Below are positions 32,792-42,884 of a DNA stretch of 64,000 bases, piece by piece (the first letter of the stretch is position 1; every line of letters starts with the position of its first letter). The notes below the pieces were generated by a model that worked only from the letters and a program-made list of their open reading frames with translations, was not told the origin of the DNA and did no database searches. A program made the position numbers and the translations under genes. Where the stretch lies: the NCBI RefSeq assembly GCF_024206495.1, contig NZ_JAMBPQ010000007.1, forward strand, positions 62,001 to 126,000. The letters are read 5' to 3'. The stretch is from Paraburkholderia sp. CNPSo 3272 (GTDB lineage: Bacteria > Pseudomonadota > Gammaproteobacteria > Burkholderiales > Burkholderiaceae).

Positions 32792-34603
32792 ATGGCCGCC
32801 ATGAAACACTTCCCGAAACTGCTCTCTTCGCAGATCGGCTTCGATGTCGCGCAGACCATGCTCGACGGCTTCAACCGTCACTACCACAACTTCTGCGATG
32901 CGGCGGCGAGGGCGCGGACGTTCTTCGAGGCCGCCGACTGGCGCGCCCTGCAGCAGCTCGCGCGCGAGCGCATCGCCTCCTACGACGATCGTGTAAAGGA
33001 GTGCGTGGTCGCGCTCGAAGACGAATACGGCGCCGAGAGCATCGACGACGAAGTCTGGCAGCAGATCAAGCTGCACTACATCGGCCTGCTGACGACGCAC
33101 CGGCAGCCCGAATGCGCGGAGACGTTCTTCAACTCCGTGTGCTGCAAGATCCTGCATCGCTCGTACTTCAACAACGATTTCATCTTCGTGCGGCCCGCCA
33201 TCTCGACCGAATACATCGAGAACGACGAGCCCGCCGCGAAGCCCACCTATCGCGCGTACTATCCGGGCAAGGACGGCGTCGCGGCGACGCTCGAGCGCAT
33301 CGTCACGAACTTCCAGCTACAGACGCCGTTCGAGGACCTCGGGCGCGACGTCGGCTGCATCATGCAGACGATGCTCGACACCTTCGGTGTGGTCGAGCCG
33401 AAGCCTGACTTCCAGATTCACGTGCTGTCGTCGCTGTTTTTCCGGCATAAAGGCGCGTATATCGTCGGGCGCATCATCAACGGCGATCTGCTCGCGCCGT
33501 TCGTCGTGCCGATCCGTCATGTGGAGTCGGGCAGGCTGGCACTGGACACGGTGCTGCTGCGCACGCAACAGCTGCTCATCCTCTTCAGCTTCTCGCACTC
33601 GTATTTTCTGGTGGACATGGAAGTGCCGTCCGCCTATGTCGAGTTCCTGCGCACCATCATGCCGCGCAAGGCCAAGGGCGAAATCTACACGTCGCTCGGC
33701 TTGCAGAAGCAGGGCAAGAACCTGTTCTATCGCGACCTGCTGCACCACCTTTCGCATTCGAGCGACCGGTTCATCGTCGCGCCCGGCATCCGCGGCATGG
33801 TGATGATCGTGTTCACGCTGCCTTCGTATCCGTACGTGTTCAAGGTCATCAAGGACAGCTTTCCCGCGCCGAAAGAGACCACGCGCGAGCAGGTCGAAGC
33901 GAAGTATCAGCTCGTGAAGCGCCACGACCGGCTCGGGCGCCTTGCCGACACGCTCGAATATTCGAGCGTGGCGCTGCCCGTCGCGCGGCTCGACGAGGCG
34001 CTCGTGCGCGAGCTGGAGACGCTTGCGCCCTCGATGCTCGAGTACGAGGGCGACAACCTCGTGATCCGTCACGTCTACATCGAGCGGCGCATGGTGCCGC
34101 TCAATCTGTATCTGCAGAACGGCAGCGACGCCGAAGTCGAGCACGGCATACGCGAATACGGCAACGCGATCAAGGACCTGCTGCGCGCGAACATCTTTCC
34201 TGGCGACATGCTCTACAAGAATTTCGGCGTGACGCGCAACGGCCGCGTGGTGTTTTACGACTACGACGAGATCGAATATCTCACCGACTGCAACGTGCGC
34301 GCCGTGCCGCCGCCGCGTCATGAGGAGGACGAACTATTGGGCGAGCCATGGTACGCAGTCGGCCCGCGCGACATCTTTCCGCAGACGTACGGCACATTTT
34401 TGCTCGGCGATCCGCGCGTGAAGCGCGCATTTCTCGCCCATCACGCGGACTTCTTCGAGCCCGGGCTCTGGCAGGAGAGCCGCGCGAGGCTCATCGCGGG
34501 CGAAGTGCCGGACTGCTTTCCCTACGACGCCTCGATTCGTTTCAGCGTGTGTTACCCGGAACGTTTCGCGCGTGAAGACGCGCCGGCCGTGCGCGTTGCC
34601 TGA
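32792..34603 (+). CDS. aceK: Isocitrate dehydrogenase kinase/phosphatase
   Basis: Phosphorylates and dephosphorylates isocitrate dehydrogenase to set the split between the TCA cycle and the glyoxylate bypass. The 603-residue protein fits AceK over its length: [21 protein letters not shown] near the N-terminus, [23 protein letters not shown] (P-loop-like ATP site, partly quoted) and [20 protein letters not shown] in the C-terminal lobe. The ATG at 32792 ([11 protein letters not shown]) was chosen; ATG 32801 is equally possible. No aceA or aceB is present in this window. The MerR gene upstream and thiolase downstream suggest control with acyl-CoA use. Confidence 0.95.
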   Translation: MAAMKHFPKLLSSQIGFDVAQTMLDGFNRHYHNFCDAAARARTFFEAADWRALQQLARERIASYDDRVKECVVALEDEYGAESIDDEVWQQIKLHYIGLLTTHRQPECAETFFNSVCCKILHRSYFNNDFIFVRPAISTEYIENDEPAAKPTYRAYYPGKDGVAATLERIVTNFQLQTPFEDLGRDVGCIMQTMLDTFGVVEPKPDFQIHVLSSLFFRHKGAYIVGRIINGDLLAPFVVPIRHVESGRLALDTVLLRTQQLLILFSFSHSYFLVDMEVPSAYVEFLRTIMPRKAKGEIYTSLGLQKQGKNLFYRDLLHHLSHSSDRFIVAPGIRGMVMIVFTLPSYPYVFKVIKDSFPAPKETTREQVEAKYQLVKRHDRLGRLADTLEYSSVALPVARLDEALVRELETLAPSMLEYEGDNLVIRHVYIERRMVPLNLYLQNGSDAEVEHGIREYGNAIKDLLRANIFPGDMLYKNFGVTRNGRVVFYDYDEIEYLTDCNVRAVPPPRHEEDELLGEPWYAVGPRDIFPQTYGTFLLGDPRVKRAFLAHHADFFEPGLWQESRARLIAGEVPDCFPYDASIRFSVCYPERFAREDAPAVRVA

Positions 34604-34619
34604 GCGCGCGGCCAACAGG

Positions 34620-34669
34620 TTGAAACGGAATCAAGCGGATTCAAGCTTGTTCAAACAGATTCATCAAGG
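34620..34669. repeat. Degenerate 10-bp periodic repeat upstream of thiolase
   Basis: Five consecutive 10-bp units share a TCAA-containing core: TTGAAACGGA, ATCAAGCGGA, TTCAAGCTTG, TTCAAACAGA, TTCATCAAGG. The last overlaps the AAGGAG ribosome site of the thiolase gene. One-turn-of-helix spacing fits either protein binding on one DNA face or slippage-derived repeats. Confidence 0.5.
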
Positions 34670-34678
34670 AGCACAAAC

Positions 34679-35875
34679 ATGAGTGAGACGCAAAAGCAGG
34701 ACGCCATCGTGATCGTTGCGGCGGCGCGCACGCCGATGGCAGGTTTTCAGGGTGATTTCGCGGCGCTCACCGCGCCGCAGCTTGGCGCGGCTGCGATCGC
34801 GGCGGCCGTCGAGCGCGCGGGGTTGAAGCCCGAGCAGATCGACGAGGTCGTGATGGGCTGCGTGCTGCCCGCGGGGCAGGGCCAGGCGCCCGCGCGCCAG
34901 GCGGCGCTCGGCGCGGGGCTGCCGCTCGCAGCGGGCGCCACGACCGTCAACAAGATGTGCGGCTCGGGCATGCGTGCGGCGATGTTCGCGCACGACATGC
35001 TGCTGGCGGGTTCGGCCGATGTGATCGTCGCGGGCGGCATGGAGAGCATGTCGAACGCGCCTTATCTGCTGCCGAAGGCGCGCGCGGGCATGCGCATGGG
35101 CCATGGCCAGGTACTCGACCACATGTTCCTCGACGGCCTCGAAGACGCCTATGACAAGGGTCGCCTGATGGGCACGTTCGCGGAAGAATGCGCGGGCGAG
35201 TACGACTTCTCGCGCGAGCGCCAGGATGCGTTCGCGATCGAGTCGCTCAAGCGCGCGAAACGCGCCAACGAGGACGGCTCGTTCGCATGGGAGATCGCGC
35301 CGGTGAAGGTGGCCTCGCGCGCGGGCGAAACGACGATCGAGCGCGACGAGCAGCCGTTCAAGGCCAATCTCGACAAGATCCCGACGCTCAAGCCCGCGTT
35401 CAGCAAGACCGGCACGGTGACGGCGGCGAATTCGTCGTCGATTTCGGACGGCGCGGCGGCGCTCGTGATGATGCGCGAATCGACCGCGAAGCAGCTCGGC
35501 CTCAAGCCGCTCGCACGCGTGACGGGCCATTCGACCTTTGCGCAGCAGCCCGCGAAGTTCACGACGGCGCCGGTGGGCGCGATCAAAAAGCTGTTCGAGA
35601 AGACCGGCTGGACGGCCGACGACGTCGATCTCTACGAGATCAACGAGGCCTTTGCCGTGGTGACGATGGCCGCGATGAAGGACCACGATCTGCCGCACGA
35701 GAAGGTCAACGTGAACGGCGGCGCGTGTGCGCTCGGTCACCCGATCGGCGCTTCGGGCGCGCGCATTCTCGTGACGCTGATCGGCGCGTTGCGCGCACGC
35801 GGCGGCAAACGCGGCGTGGCGGCGCTGTGCATCGGCGGCGGAGAAGCCACGGCGATGGGCGTCGAACTGCTGTAG
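34679..35875 (+). CDS. Acetyl-CoA C-acyltransferase (thiolase)
   Basis: Homotetrameric-type thiolase of 398 residues that condenses or cleaves acyl-CoA thioesters. Seen: the acyl-enzyme Cys in NKMCGSGMRAAMFA, the acid/base His in the NGGACALGHPIGASGAR motif, and the second Cys in ALCIGGGEATAMG. Closest in appearance to acetoacetyl-CoA thiolases (AtoB/PhaA type). AAGGAG precedes the ATG by 7 nt. It may work in degradation or in acetoacetyl-CoA formation; no phaB or phaC is adjacent. Confidence 0.93.
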   Translation: MSETQKQDAIVIVAAARTPMAGFQGDFAALTAPQLGAAAIAAAVERAGLKPEQIDEVVMGCVLPAGQGQAPARQAALGAGLPLAAGATTVNKMCGSGMRAAMFAHDMLLAGSADVIVAGGMESMSNAPYLLPKARAGMRMGHGQVLDHMFLDGLEDAYDKGRLMGTFAEECAGEYDFSRERQDAFAIESLKRAKRANEDGSFAWEIAPVKVASRAGETTIERDEQPFKANLDKIPTLKPAFSKTGTVTAANSSSISDGAAALVMMRESTAKQLGLKPLARVTGHSTFAQQPAKFTTAPVGAIKKLFEKTGWTADDVDLYEINEAFAVVTMAAMKDHDLPHEKVNVNGGACALGHPIGASGARILVTLIGALRARGGKRGVAALCIGGGEATAMGVELL

Positions 35876-35962
35876 GCTAAGCCAGAAGAAGCGCGCCGCC
35901 TTTGAGAGCGGGCAGGCGGCGCGCTGCAGCGGTTTCAATGCACAGACAAGCAAGGTGACGAG

Positions 35963-36640
35963 ATGAAGACAGCGTTGATCGTGGGCGCGTCGCGGGGCCT
36001 GGGTTTCGAGTTCGCGCGGCAGTATGCGAAGGCCGGCTGGCGCGTGCTGGCCACGGCGCGCGGGCCCGAAGCGCTCGAAGCGTTGCGTGCAATCGGCGCG
36101 CAGACATTCCAGCTCGACATCGCGCGGCCCGAGGAAATCGCTGCGCTCGGCTGGAAGCTCGACGGCGAACGGCTCGATGTGGCGCTCGTCGTCTGCGGCG
36201 TCTACGGTCCGCGCACCGAGGGGGTGGAGACCATCACGGCCGACGACTTCGAATACGTGATGAACACCAACGTGCGCGGCCCGATGCAACTGATCCCCGT
36301 CCTGTTGCCGCTTGTCGACGACGCCCACGGCGTGCTCGGCGTCCTATCGAGCCGCATGGGCAGCATTGCGGAGACCACGGGCACGACGGGTTGGCTGTAT
36401 CGCGCGAGCAAGGCCGCGCTCAACGACGTGCTGAAGATCACCTCGCTGCAAACGCGCCGAGCCACCTGCGTCGCGCTGCATCCGGGCTGGGTGCGCACCG
36501 ACATGGGTGGCGCGCACGCGGCGATCGACCCGGCGGTGAGCGTCGCAGGCATGCGCGAGGTGGTGGCAGAAGCGGCCGCCGCGCGTGACGTCTTCAATGG
36601 CCGCTTCTTCCAGTACGACGGCACCGAGCTCGACTGGTAA
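35963..36640 (+). CDS. Short-chain dehydrogenase/reductase
   Basis: A compact SDR of 225 residues. Seen: the cofactor motif VGASRGLGFEFARQY, NTNVRGP in the NAG-equivalent position, and the YxxxK catalytic pair in YRASKAALND. The C-terminal GWVRTDMGG matches the short single-domain carbonyl reductases related to CsgA and YciK-like proteins. Substrate unknown. It lies about 85 bp past the thiolase gene on the same strand and could reduce a product of acyl-CoA metabolism, but the link is positional only. Confidence 0.87.
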   Translation: MKTALIVGASRGLGFEFARQYAKAGWRVLATARGPEALEALRAIGAQTFQLDIARPEEIAALGWKLDGERLDVALVVCGVYGPRTEGVETITADDFEYVMNTNVRGPMQLIPVLLPLVDDAHGVLGVLSSRMGSIAETTGTTGWLYRASKAALNDVLKITSLQTRRATCVALHPGWVRTDMGGAHAAIDPAVSVAGMREVVAEAAAARDVFNGRFFQYDGTELDW

Positions 36641-36693
36641 AGCGGCGCCCGTCTGCGCTACGCTTGCGGCCTCTCGCAACTCGGCCCTGACCC

Positions 36694-37158
36694 ATGAACT
36701 CTGAAACCGCGCGCGTCGTCTCGCCTGCCGTCCGGGCCGCCGATTGTCCCTGCGGCGGCGCCGCGCCCAACCAGAAAGCGCCCGCGAGGGCGCCGCGTTA
36801 CGCGCAGTGCTGTGGCCGCTTCATCGACGACGCGGCAATTCCCGCCACGGCGCTCGAACTGATGCGCTCGCGCTACACGGCCTACGTGCTGGGCGAGAAG
36901 GCGTATTTGCGCTCGACCTGGGCGCCTGAAACCTGCCCCGCCGATCTCGATGTCGATCCCTCAGCCGAAGGCGCGCCGCGCTGGCTAGGCCTTGCCGTGA
37001 AGCGTCATGAACAACACGACGACGCGCACGCGATCGTCGAATTCGTCGCGCGCTACAAAACGGGCGGCCGCGCATTCCGGCTGCACGAAACGAGCCGTTT
37101 CTCGCGCGGCGAGGACGGCCGCTGGCGTTATGTTGACGGCGACGTTTCGTCTGGCTAA
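36694..37158 (+). CDS. YchJ-family SEC-C motif protein
   Basis: A 154-residue protein of the YchJ/UPF0225 family. The N-terminus has a zinc-binding cysteine cluster, CPCGG...YAQCCGRF. The remainder is an NTF2-like fold, with the landmarks LMRSRYTAYVLGEKAYLRST, WLGLAVKRHEQHDD and HETSRFSRGEDGRWRYVDGD. Function is unknown; SEC-C motifs elsewhere bind zinc and sometimes SecB. About 53 bp after the SDR gene, so probably in the same transcript. Confidence 0.9.
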   Translation: MNSETARVVSPAVRAADCPCGGAAPNQKAPARAPRYAQCCGRFIDDAAIPATALELMRSRYTAYVLGEKAYLRSTWAPETCPADLDVDPSAEGAPRWLGLAVKRHEQHDDAHAIVEFVARYKTGGRAFRLHETSRFSRGEDGRWRYVDGDVSSG

Positions 37159-37723
37159 CGAATTGCTGACTGCCGAGCAAAGATTGTCGCAGCGAAATTC
37201 CGCCCCGGTTCGCAGCAAGCGCCGGAAATAACGCCTTTGCAAACAAGCGCTTACTGAATAATCGCGCGGCTGTTGCCGCCGCGCGACGTTCCGTACCCGG
37301 ACCTCTTTAAAAATTTGCACGTTCGTTGCGAAGCGGACGCCGTGCGTGCGCCATGTCTCATGGGGGCTGCAGGCTCTTGGCATGCCTTATGCCGGGTTAC
37401 CCCTGAATTGCACAACAAATATTTGTCGTGCGAGTATCTAATCACAGTGCCCGGCGCAATACGTAAGTGCATAGTGAAAAAGCCTTTTCGCATGCACATG
37501 TGTCGAATGCAGACGGGTGCTGGCGGCGGGTCTGATCGACGATAGAACTGCGCCGCGCAGGTGTTCCGATCGATGTAATTCCCCGTTACGGGTCACGCCT
37601 TCGCTCCTGCCTTCGCGGCCAGGCGCCACGGTGTCTCGTTGTGCCTGAAACGGGTGAAGTGCGGGTCAAGGTCGGACGGTTGTCGGATACACAGCAGCAG
37701 GTCTTTTGCAGGTGGTGTAGCGC
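37159..37723. other. Intergenic region downstream of the YchJ gene
   Basis: About 565 bp, less GC-rich than its surroundings, with no supported gene. A 9-bp-stem hairpin, TCGCGCGGC-7 nt-GCCGCGCGA (37262-37286), lies about 100 nt past the YchJ gene and may end its transcript, although no T-tract follows. The AT-rich stretch 37300-37500 probably holds the promoter of the following secreted hydrolase. Confidence 0.5.
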
Positions 37724-39118
37724 ATGGCGTTCAGGAAGCTCCTTACCGGATGGGTCGTAGCCGGCACCGCGTGTGTGCTTTCGGTTGCTCACGCAGCGTC
37801 GCTTTCCGATCCGGCAAGTGCGAGCGCGAACCCGCAGCTCGCTGCCAACGCCCCCGCCACGCATTCCGGCAACGCTCCCCAATCCGGCCTCGCAGGCGGT
37901 CCCCTCGGCAGCGCCAACGTGCCGCGCATTGCGCTCGACGACGCGTATCTGCCCGTCGTGCCCGCCAGCATGAACGAGCAGGTGATCCGCGTTCCCGTCG
38001 ACGCATCGGGTGACGTCACGCTCGAAACCACGATTTACCGCCCGAACGGCCCCGGCCCGTTCCCGATGGTGATCTTCAACCACGGCAAGATTCCCGGCGA
38101 CCCGCACCTCCAGGCTCGCAGCGACCCGCTCTCGTTCGCGCGCGAATTCGTGCGCCGCGGCTACGTCGTCGTCGCACCGAACCGCCAGGGCTTCGCGGAG
38201 TCGGGCGGCTCGTATCAGCAGGACGGTTGCGATGTCGCGAGCAACGGCCTCGGCCAGGCGGCCGATGTCGCATCGACCATCGCGTACATGTCGAAGCAGC
38301 CCTATGTGGACGCGAGCCAGATCATCGTCGCGGGCACCTCGCACGGCGGCCTTGCCACCATGGCCTATGGCACCGAGGCGGCCAACGGCGTGCGCGCACT
38401 GATCAACTTCTCGGGCGGCCTGCGCCAGGACGCCTGCACGGGCTGGCAGAGCAACCTGACCCAGGCGTTCGGCGACTACGGTGGCAAGGCCCGCGTGGCC
38501 TCGCTGTGGCTCTACGGCGACAACGACTCGGTCTGGTCGCCCGATCTCGTCGCGAAGATGTTCGCCGCTTACCGCGACGCGCAAACGGGTGACGATCGCC
38601 CGGCTGCGACGGCGAAGCTCGTGGACTTCGGCGCCTACAAGAACGACGCGCACCGCCTCGTTGGCGATCGCGACGGCGTGAAGATCTGGTGGCCCACGGT
38701 CGAGGCGTTCCTCGCCAACCGCGGCCTGCCGACCGCGGTGCAGTACCGCGTGGCCGCGCCGGTCGCGCCGCGCGGCACCGGCTTCGCGCAGATCGATTCG
38801 GTCGGCTCGGTGCCGTTCGTCGATCAGGCGGGCCGCGACGGTTATCGCAACTTCCTCAAGCAGTATCCGAGCCGCGCCTTCGCGGTGTCCGACTCCGGCG
38901 CGTGGTCATGGGCCGAAGGCGGCGACAACCCGATGGCCGTGGCGATCTCGAACTGTGAAAAGCACAGCGCCGATCCTTGCCGCCTCTATGCCGTCAACAA
39001 CACGGTGGTCTGGAACAACGGCGGCACGCAGACCGCCCAGACCGACGAGAGCGACACCACGCGCGCCACGGCGGACAACCCCGCCAACGACAGCGACCAC
39101 CCGCTGGCGAGCCGCTAA
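37724..39118 (+). CDS. Secreted alpha/beta hydrolase (dienelactone hydrolase-like)
   Basis: A 464-residue exported hydrolase. Seen: a Sec signal peptide (MAFRKLLTGWVVAGTACVLS to about AHAA), then a Ser/Ala/Pro-rich linker to about residue 85. The alpha/beta hydrolase core carries FNHGKIPGDP (oxyanion region), the nucleophile elbow GTSHGGLAT, the acid in LWLYGDNDSVW and the His in KNDAHRLVGD. Similar proteins are annotated as dienelactone hydrolase or dipeptidyl peptidase-like; the substrate is unknown. AGGTGG lies upstream of the ATG. Monocistronic, ended by a terminator. Confidence 0.85.
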   Translation: MAFRKLLTGWVVAGTACVLSVAHAASLSDPASASANPQLAANAPATHSGNAPQSGLAGGPLGSANVPRIALDDAYLPVVPASMNEQVIRVPVDASGDVTLETTIYRPNGPGPFPMVIFNHGKIPGDPHLQARSDPLSFAREFVRRGYVVVAPNRQGFAESGGSYQQDGCDVASNGLGQAADVASTIAYMSKQPYVDASQIIVAGTSHGGLATMAYGTEAANGVRALINFSGGLRQDACTGWQSNLTQAFGDYGGKARVASLWLYGDNDSVWSPDLVAKMFAAYRDAQTGDDRPAATAKLVDFGAYKNDAHRLVGDRDGVKIWWPTVEAFLANRGLPTAVQYRVAAPVAPRGTGFAQIDSVGSVPFVDQAGRDGYRNFLKQYPSRAFAVSDSGAWSWAEGGDNPMAVAISNCEKHSADPCRLYAVNNTVVWNNGGTQTAQTDESDTTRATADNPANDSDHPLASR

Positions 39119-39536
39119 GGCGCGTTGCCCGGCGAGTTGCCGGGCGCACACTCTCCATCGCATCGGAAGCTTGCGGCCCCAAAGCGGGCCGCTTTGCTTT
39201 TGCGCGGGCCATTTACTCGCAGGCAAACCCCGTTGTATCGCCCCTGGCGTCTCCTTTGGGAGCGTCGCCGCGCTCGCCACTCGTCGCCAAAAATATCCGC
39301 CGCGCAGTCCCGCGTTCTGCAATCTCGCACCGCCGCGCAGATTTTTTTGCATAAGGCGGCTTCACTTTGCCGTCGTCATCTCCGGGCATTTCCAGTCTTT
39401 CGTTTCCATCGGTCGGGAGTTGTCACGAACGGCTAGAAACGCCGCGTCGCCGTGCGTTGGAAGGCGATTTTGGGGGTAGTGCATTGCGGCGGCTAACACG
39501 TTAATCTCGGTCCCGCTGTCGTATCGGGAGTCGTAT
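39119..39536. other. Intergenic region upstream of bioA
   Basis: About 420 bp. It holds a hairpin at 39127-39145 (GCCCGGC-GAGTT-GCCGGGC), then a Rho-independent terminator at 39173-39201, and then about 330 bp of lower-GC sequence that must contain the bio promoter. I found no BirA- or BioR-like operator that I would call. Confidence 0.5.
39173..39201 (+). terminator. Rho-independent terminator of the hydrolase gene
   Basis: Stem GCGGCCC-6 nt-GGGCCGC followed by TTTGCTTTT, about 55 nt after the stop codon. Confidence 0.75.
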
Positions 39537-40907
39537 TTGAATTCGCAATCTCACGTTGCCCGCGAAGATCGCGCCGGGACCGACTGGGTCGCTCGCAGCC
39601 TGCGCGCCGTGTGGCACCCCTGCACCCAGATGAAACATCACGAGCGCCTGCCGCTCGTGGCCGTCGCACGCGGCGAAGGCCCGTGGCTGCATGACCGCGA
39701 CGGACGCCGTTATCTGGACGCGATCAGTTCGTGGTGGGTGAACCTCTTCGGCCACGCCAATGCCTCGATCAATGCCGCGCTCAAGGCGCAGCTCGACACG
39801 CTCGAGCACGTCATGCTCGCGGGCTGTACGCACGAGCCCGCCGTTGAGCTTGCCGAGCGGCTGTCGGCGCGCACGGACGGCGTGCTCGGTCACGCGTTCT
39901 TCGCTTCCGATGGCGCCTCTGCCGTCGAAATCGCGCTCAAGATGAGCTTTCATGCGTGGCGCAACCGCGGCGAGAGCGGCAAGTGCGAATTCGTCTGCGT
40001 GGCCAACAGCTATCACGGCGAGACCATCGGCGCGCTCGGCGTGACCGATGTGAAGCTCTTCAGGGATGCTTACGATCCGCTGCTGCATCACGCGCATGTG
40101 GTCGCTTCGCCCGACGCGCGCACGGCGCAACCCGGCGAAACGGCGGCGGCTGTCGCGGCCCGCGCGCTGGCCGATGTCGAGCGTCTTTTCATTGAACGCG
40201 AAGGGCGGATCGCCGCGCTGATCGTCGAGCCGCTCGTGCAGTGCGCCGCCGGCATGGCGATGCACGATCCCGCGTATCTCAAGGGCCTTCGCGCGCTGTG
40301 CGACGGCCATCGCGTCCACCTGATCGCCGATGAAATCGCCGTGGGCTGCGGGCGCACCGGCACGTTCTTCGCGTGCGAGCAGGCGGGCATCTGGCCCGAT
40401 CTGCTCACGCTTTCGAAGGGCATCAGCGGCGGCTATCTGCCGCTTTCGATCGTGCTGTCGCGCGACGCGATCTACGAGTCGTTCTACGACGACGACACGA
40501 CGCGCGGCTTCCTCCATTCGCATTCGTACACGGGCAATCCGCTCGCGTGCCGCGCGGCGCTCGCCACGCTCGACCTGTTCGAGCGCGATGACGTGCTGGT
40601 TGCGAACGCGCGCAAATCGGCGCAACTGCGCGATTTATTCGAGCCGTTCGCTGCGCATCCGCTCGTGCGCAACCTGCGCCAGTGCGGCACGATTCTCGCG
40701 TTCGACGTCGCGCTCGAAGACGCGCAGCGCGCGGCGACGTTTTCGCGCCGCTTCTTTGAAAACGCACTGCAGCGCGAACTGCTGCTGCGCCCGATCGGCA
40801 CGACGGTCTACGTCATGCCGCCGTATATTCTGGACCACGAAATGCAGGCGTTCCTCGCTACACGCACGCGCGAGACTTTCGACGCCACCGTCGCGGAGGA
40901 CCTCTGA
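39537..40907 (+). CDS. bioA: Adenosylmethionine-8-amino-7-oxononanoate aminotransferase
   Basis: PLP enzyme that converts 7-keto-8-aminopelargonate to 7,8-diaminopelargonate using S-adenosylmethionine. 456 residues; motifs include [11 protein letters not shown] near the N-terminus, [47 protein letters not shown] and the Schiff-base lysine in [15 protein letters not shown]. The start appears to be TTG at 39537: GGGAG lies 6-7 nt upstream and no ATG or GTG gives the conserved N-terminus. The stop is one base short of bioF's start. First gene of bioAFDB. Confidence 0.94.
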   Translation: MNSQSHVAREDRAGTDWVARSLRAVWHPCTQMKHHERLPLVAVARGEGPWLHDRDGRRYLDAISSWWVNLFGHANASINAALKAQLDTLEHVMLAGCTHEPAVELAERLSARTDGVLGHAFFASDGASAVEIALKMSFHAWRNRGESGKCEFVCVANSYHGETIGALGVTDVKLFRDAYDPLLHHAHVVASPDARTAQPGETAAAVAARALADVERLFIEREGRIAALIVEPLVQCAAGMAMHDPAYLKGLRALCDGHRVHLIADEIAVGCGRTGTFFACEQAGIWPDLLTLSKGISGGYLPLSIVLSRDAIYESFYDDDTTRGFLHSHSYTGNPLACRAALATLDLFERDDVLVANARKSAQLRDLFEPFAAHPLVRNLRQCGTILAFDVALEDAQRAATFSRRFFENALQRELLLRPIGTTVYVMPPYILDHEMQAFLATRTRETFDATVAEDL

Positions 40908-40908
40908 C

Positions 40909-42105
40909 ATGGCATTGCTCGATACCCTCGAACAGGGCTTGCGCGATATCGACGCGCGCGGCCTGCACCGCCGCCGCCGCACCGCCGAAACGCCTTGCAG
41001 CGCGCATATGAAGGTGGACGGCCGCGCGACTATCGGTTTTGCCAGCAACGACTATCTCGGCCTCGCCGCGCACCCGCAACTCGTCGCGGCCATCGCTGAA
41101 GGCGCGCAGCGTTACGGCGCGGGCAGCGGCGGCTCGCATCTGCTGGGCGGGCACTCGCGTGCGCACGCCCAACTCGAAGACGATCTCGCGGCATTCGCGG
41201 GCACCTTCGTCGATGCGCCGCGCGCGCTGTACTTCAGCACCGGCTATATGGCGAACCTGGCCGTGCTCACCGCGCTCGCGGGGCGCGGCACGACGATCTT
41301 TTCCGATTCGCTCAACCACGCCTCGCTGATCGACGGCGCGCGGCTCTCGCGCGCCGACATCGAGATCTATCCGCATGCCGACATGGCGGCGCTCGCCGCG
41401 ATGCTCGAAGCCTGTGACGCGAGCGCAAAAGTGATCGTGAGTGACACGGTGTTCAGCATGGACGGTGATGTCGCGCCGCTCGCGCGTCTCGTCGAACTGG
41501 CGCAACAGCATGGCGCGTGGCTCCTGGTCGACGACGCACACGGCTTCGGCGTCCTTGGCCCGCAAGGCCGCGGCGCACTCGCGCAAGCCGCGCTGCACTC
41601 GGAACATCTAGTGATGGTCGGCACGCTCGGGAAGGCGGCGGGCGTGTCGGGCGCGTTCATTTGCGCGCATGGCACCGTGATCGAATGGCTCGTGCAGCGC
41701 GCGCGGCCGTACATCTTCACCACGGCTTCCTCGCCGGCGGTTGCACATGCGGTGTCCGCGAGCCTGCGGTTGATCGAAGGCGAGGAGGGCGATGCGCGCC
41801 GCGCGCATCTCAAGCATCTGATCGCGCGCACGCGTGCGCTGCTGGGCGAGACCTGCTGGCAACCCGTCGATTCGCATACCGCCGTGCAGCCGCTCGTCAT
41901 CGGCGCGAACGAGGCGACGCTCGCGCTGCAGGCCGCGCTGGAGCGCGACGGCCTGTGGGTGCCCGCCATTCGTCCGCCCACCGTGCCCGAGGGCACGTCG
42001 CGCCTGCGCATTTCGCTCTCCGCTGCGCATTCGGATGCCGACCTCGACCAACTGAACGCATCGCTGCAACGCGCGAGCCTCGAAGCACGGGAGCTCGTGC
42101 AATGA
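40909..42105 (+). CDS. bioF: 8-amino-7-oxononanoate synthase
   Basis: PLP-dependent condensation of pimeloyl thioester with alanine, first step of the biotin ring pathway. The 398-residue protein starts [18 protein letters not shown] and has [47 protein letters not shown] and the Schiff-base lysine in [14 protein letters not shown]. The ATG at 40909 follows the bioA stop by one base, with GGAGGA just inside bioA. A longer in-frame extension into bioA is not part of the protein. Overlaps bioD by 4 nt. Confidence 0.95.
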   Translation: MALLDTLEQGLRDIDARGLHRRRRTAETPCSAHMKVDGRATIGFASNDYLGLAAHPQLVAAIAEGAQRYGAGSGGSHLLGGHSRAHAQLEDDLAAFAGTFVDAPRALYFSTGYMANLAVLTALAGRGTTIFSDSLNHASLIDGARLSRADIEIYPHADMAALAAMLEACDASAKVIVSDTVFSMDGDVAPLARLVELAQQHGAWLLVDDAHGFGVLGPQGRGALAQAALHSEHLVMVGTLGKAAGVSGAFICAHGTVIEWLVQRARPYIFTTASSPAVAHAVSASLRLIEGEEGDARRAHLKHLIARTRALLGETCWQPVDSHTAVQPLVIGANEATLALQAALERDGLWVPAIRPPTVPEGTSRLRISLSAAHSDADLDQLNASLQRASLEARELVQ

Positions 42106-42815
42106 CGGTTTCGCTTTTCGTCACCGGCACCGATACCGAGATAGGCAAGACGTTCGTGAGCGCGGCGCTCCTGCGCGGCTTCGCCCACGCGGGGCTGCGC
42201 GCCACGGCGCTCAAGCCGATCGCCGCGGGCGCTTACGAGCGCGACGGCGTCTGGCACAACGAGGACGCCGATCAGCTCGACGCCGCCGCGAGCGTGCTGC
42301 TGCCGCCCGAGATCCGCACGCCGTTCCTGCTCAAGGAGCCCGCCGCGCCGCACATCGCCGCCGCGCTCGAAGGCGTGACGCTCGACATGGCGCGCATCGT
42401 CGATTGCTACGAGGCGGCCCGCGAGCGCGCGGACGCCATCGTCGTGGAAGGCGTGGGCGGTTTTCGCGTGCCCCTCACGGCGACCGAAGACACCGCCGAT
42501 CTCGCCGTCGCGCTCGGTCTGCCCGTCGTGCTCGTCGTGGGCATGCGCCTGGGCTGCATCAGCCACGCGCTGCTCACTGCCGAAGCGATTGCCGCGCGCG
42601 GATTGAAGCTCGCGGGCTGGGTCGCGAACCGTATCGACCCGGCCATGACGTTCCCCGAAGAAAACATCGCCGCGCTGCGCGAGCGCCTTGCCGCCCAGTA
42701 CGGCGCGCCGCTCGTCGGCGTCGTGCCGCACATGCGCGGTGCGAGCGCCGACGACGCAGCCGGACATCTGAACATCGACGCGTTGCTCGCGCGCCTGCGA
42801 GCCGTCGCTCAATGA
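42102..42815 (+). CDS. bioD: Dethiobiotin synthetase
   Basis: ATP-dependent formation of dethiobiotin from diaminopelargonate and CO2. The 237-residue protein starts [20 protein letters not shown], which holds the P-loop GTDTEIGKT. It continues with [25 protein letters not shown] and [20 protein letters not shown]. The start overlaps the bioF stop (ATGA). bioB follows after about 70 bp that contain a 10-bp tandem repeat. Confidence 0.95.
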   Translation: MTVSLFVTGTDTEIGKTFVSAALLRGFAHAGLRATALKPIAAGAYERDGVWHNEDADQLDAAASVLLPPEIRTPFLLKEPAAPHIAAALEGVTLDMARIVDCYEAARERADAIVVEGVGGFRVPLTATEDTADLAVALGLPVVLVVGMRLGCISHALLTAEAIAARGLKLAGWVANRIDPAMTFPEENIAALRERLAAQYGAPLVGVVPHMRGASADDAAGHLNIDALLARLRAVAQ

Positions 42816-42820
42816 ACAGT

Positions 42821-42860
42821 CAAGCACAGCCAAGCACAGTCAAGCACAGTCAAGCACAGT
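42821..42860. repeat. Four-copy 10-bp tandem repeat between bioD and bioB
   Basis: CAAGCACAGC then three copies of CAAGCACAGT, head to tail with no gaps. It starts 5 nt past the bioD stop and ends about 24 nt before the bioB ATG. The ribosome-binding AAGAAGGA follows the array. Copy-number change would alter the bioD-bioB spacing in 10-nt steps without affecting either protein. Confidence 0.9.
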
Positions 42861-42884
42861 CACGTAAAGAAGGACCCCGACACC

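Noticed and set aside
42821..42860. CRISPR-like repeat
   Set aside because: Units are only 10 bp and contiguous, with no spacers and no cas genes nearby; it is a simple tandem repeat.
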